Shown here: positions 63,217-64,000 of the stretch, one piece after another
Layout: each line of letters starts with the position of its first letter
Position numbering within the stretch: position 1 is the stretch's first letter
Assembly: GCA_017960985.1 (NCBI GenBank)
Contig: JAGCYD010000080.1
Coordinates: 1 to 64,000 of the forward strand
Direction: 5' to 3'
Length of the DNA stretch: 64,000 bases
Source: Bacteroidaceae bacterium
Lineage (GTDB): Bacteria; Bacteroidota; Bacteroidia; Bacteroidales; Bacteroidaceae
Position numbers and translations under genes: made by a program
Notes under the pieces: generated by a model
Seen by the model: the letters and a program-made list of their open reading frames with translations, nothing else
Databases searched by the model: none
Told to the model about the DNA's origin: nothing

Positions 63217-64000
63217 TTAGAATTCGACATTCAAACCAAATGTGTACGAACGGGCATGAGCCGGTGTACTGGCATCGTCAATAGAAATACTATAGCCACC
63301 ATAGCCGACCTCGGGGTCAACACCCGAATACTTGGTCAGGCAGAACAGGTTTCGTACGCTGGCATACAGTTTCAACTGACTCATGTGCCACTTCTTTATC
63401 AACTTGGAATCGAAAGAATAACTCAACTGCAAGTAGTTCAGACGCAGGAATGAGGCATCCTCGATGAAACGGTCGCTGACCAGCGTGTTGAAGTTAGTCG
63501 TATAGAAGCTGCTGAGCGCACGGGGTATGTAACTGCCGATACCGCCATCACCCTCCTTACGCCAGCGATAGTTCACGGCCTCGCTCTGGTTGTTGGTCGA
63601 TTCCATATTCTCGACGCTCAGACGCGCGCGGTTGAACACATCGTAGTCATAACGATAGTTGAACTGCGTTGAAAGTCTCCAGTGACCATAGTTCAGGGTG
63701 AATCCGAAACCACCGGTCAACTTTGGCAGAGAACTACCCAGATAAACGATATCGAGTTCGTTAATCTGACCGTCGTGGTTGATATCCTGATACATGGCGT
63801 CACCACCGTTAAACTTACCCAGACTTGTGCCCTCGCTGTAGCAGAAGAGCATCTGGATGGGCTTGCCCTTCTCGTCGAGTACCAACTGACCCTTGCTGTT
63901 CAAGGCTACAGGATAGGTGTGGCCGGCATCAATCAATGCCTGCAATACATCGGCACCCTGATACTTCACGATGTTCTGGGCGGTGCTAAAGTTGTACTGA
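63217..64000 (-). CDS. SusC/RagA-family TonB-dependent transporter (C-terminal part only)
   Basis: The frame is open to the window edge on its N-terminal side. The visible 260 residues are the barrel end: YQDINHDGQINELDIVYLGS is the conserved SusC calcium-like loop, followed by PKLTGGFGFTLNYGHWRLST, DRFIEDASFLRLNYLQLSYS and NLFCLTKYSGVDPEV. The end is SYTFGLNVEF. It belongs with the SusD gene 12 bp downstream. Confidence 0.95.
   Translation of the reverse strand, partial: QYNFSTAQNIVKYQGADVLQALIDAGHTYPVALNSKGQLVLDEKGKPIQMLFCYSEGTSLGKFNGGDAMYQDINHDGQINELDIVYLGSSLPKLTGGFGFTLNYGHWRLSTQFNYRYDYDVFNRARLSVENMESTNNQSEAVNYRWRKEGDGGIGSYIPRALSSFYTTNFNTLVSDRFIEDASFLRLNYLQLSYSFDSKLIKKWHMSQLKLYASVRNLFCLTKYSGVDPEVGYGGYSISIDDASTPAHARSYTFGLNVEF

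Overview
The window looks like a chromosomal segment of a Bacteroidales bacterium, most likely Prevotellaceae (inference). The reasons are the SusC/SusD pairs with lipoprotein partners, giant secreted proteins with a type IX-secretion-like C-terminus, Bacteroidetes-only families (DUF4491, DUF4296-like), and promoters that repeatedly fit TTTG-N19/20-TAnnTTTG. Shine-Dalgarno sequences are mostly absent.

Layout. 1-1158: a cut lipoprotein gene with a long, repeat-rich upstream region. 1159-4023: an uncharacterised acidic protein, ispE and a secreted Ser/His/Arg-rich protein. 4020-11547 (minus): a compact five-gene run pbp1A, kdsB, MORN-repeat protein, glgB, membrane protein. 11758-14473 (plus): pyrB-pyrI-glyA with a terminator. 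14552-18401: zinc-ribbon membrane protein, GH35 beta-galactosidase, DUF4491. 18480-22670: secreted GLUG/dockerin-like protein, MATE transporter and tRNA-Pro. 22860-25368: transketolase, broken by an in-frame TAG, then rpiB. 25381-33648 (minus): ileS, dksA-like, lspA, DUF4296-like lipoprotein, a 54-aa protein not found by simple ORF calling, GH30 hydrolase and aldo/keto reductase. 34026-50849 (minus): two paralogous cassettes, each made of a giant secreted protein (3495 and 1875 aa), a tiny acidic protein ending in Glu-Trp, and an abutting terminator. Both cassettes have similar ~23-bp direct repeats upstream of the promoter. 51621-64000 (minus): a nutrient-uptake locus SusC-SusD-Fas-Fas-SusC-SusD with no degradative enzyme in view.

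The most unusual content is non-coding. Seven intergenic arrays (808, 1057, 21177, 30036, 33871, 51200, 51353) have unrelated sequences but almost the same period: 22 bp in six and 23 bp in one. In most, each unit has its own dyad symmetry. A second class is built from 7-bp units with different words at each site. A third is a short CCCTCCCC/GGGGAGGG palindrome present five times. A fourth is a CTTGGCTCTGCCAAG hairpin embedded in heptamers, present three times. Three of these insertions lie in frame inside ileS, so these elements appear able to enter an essential coding region.

All functional names come from reading translations. No database search was run.
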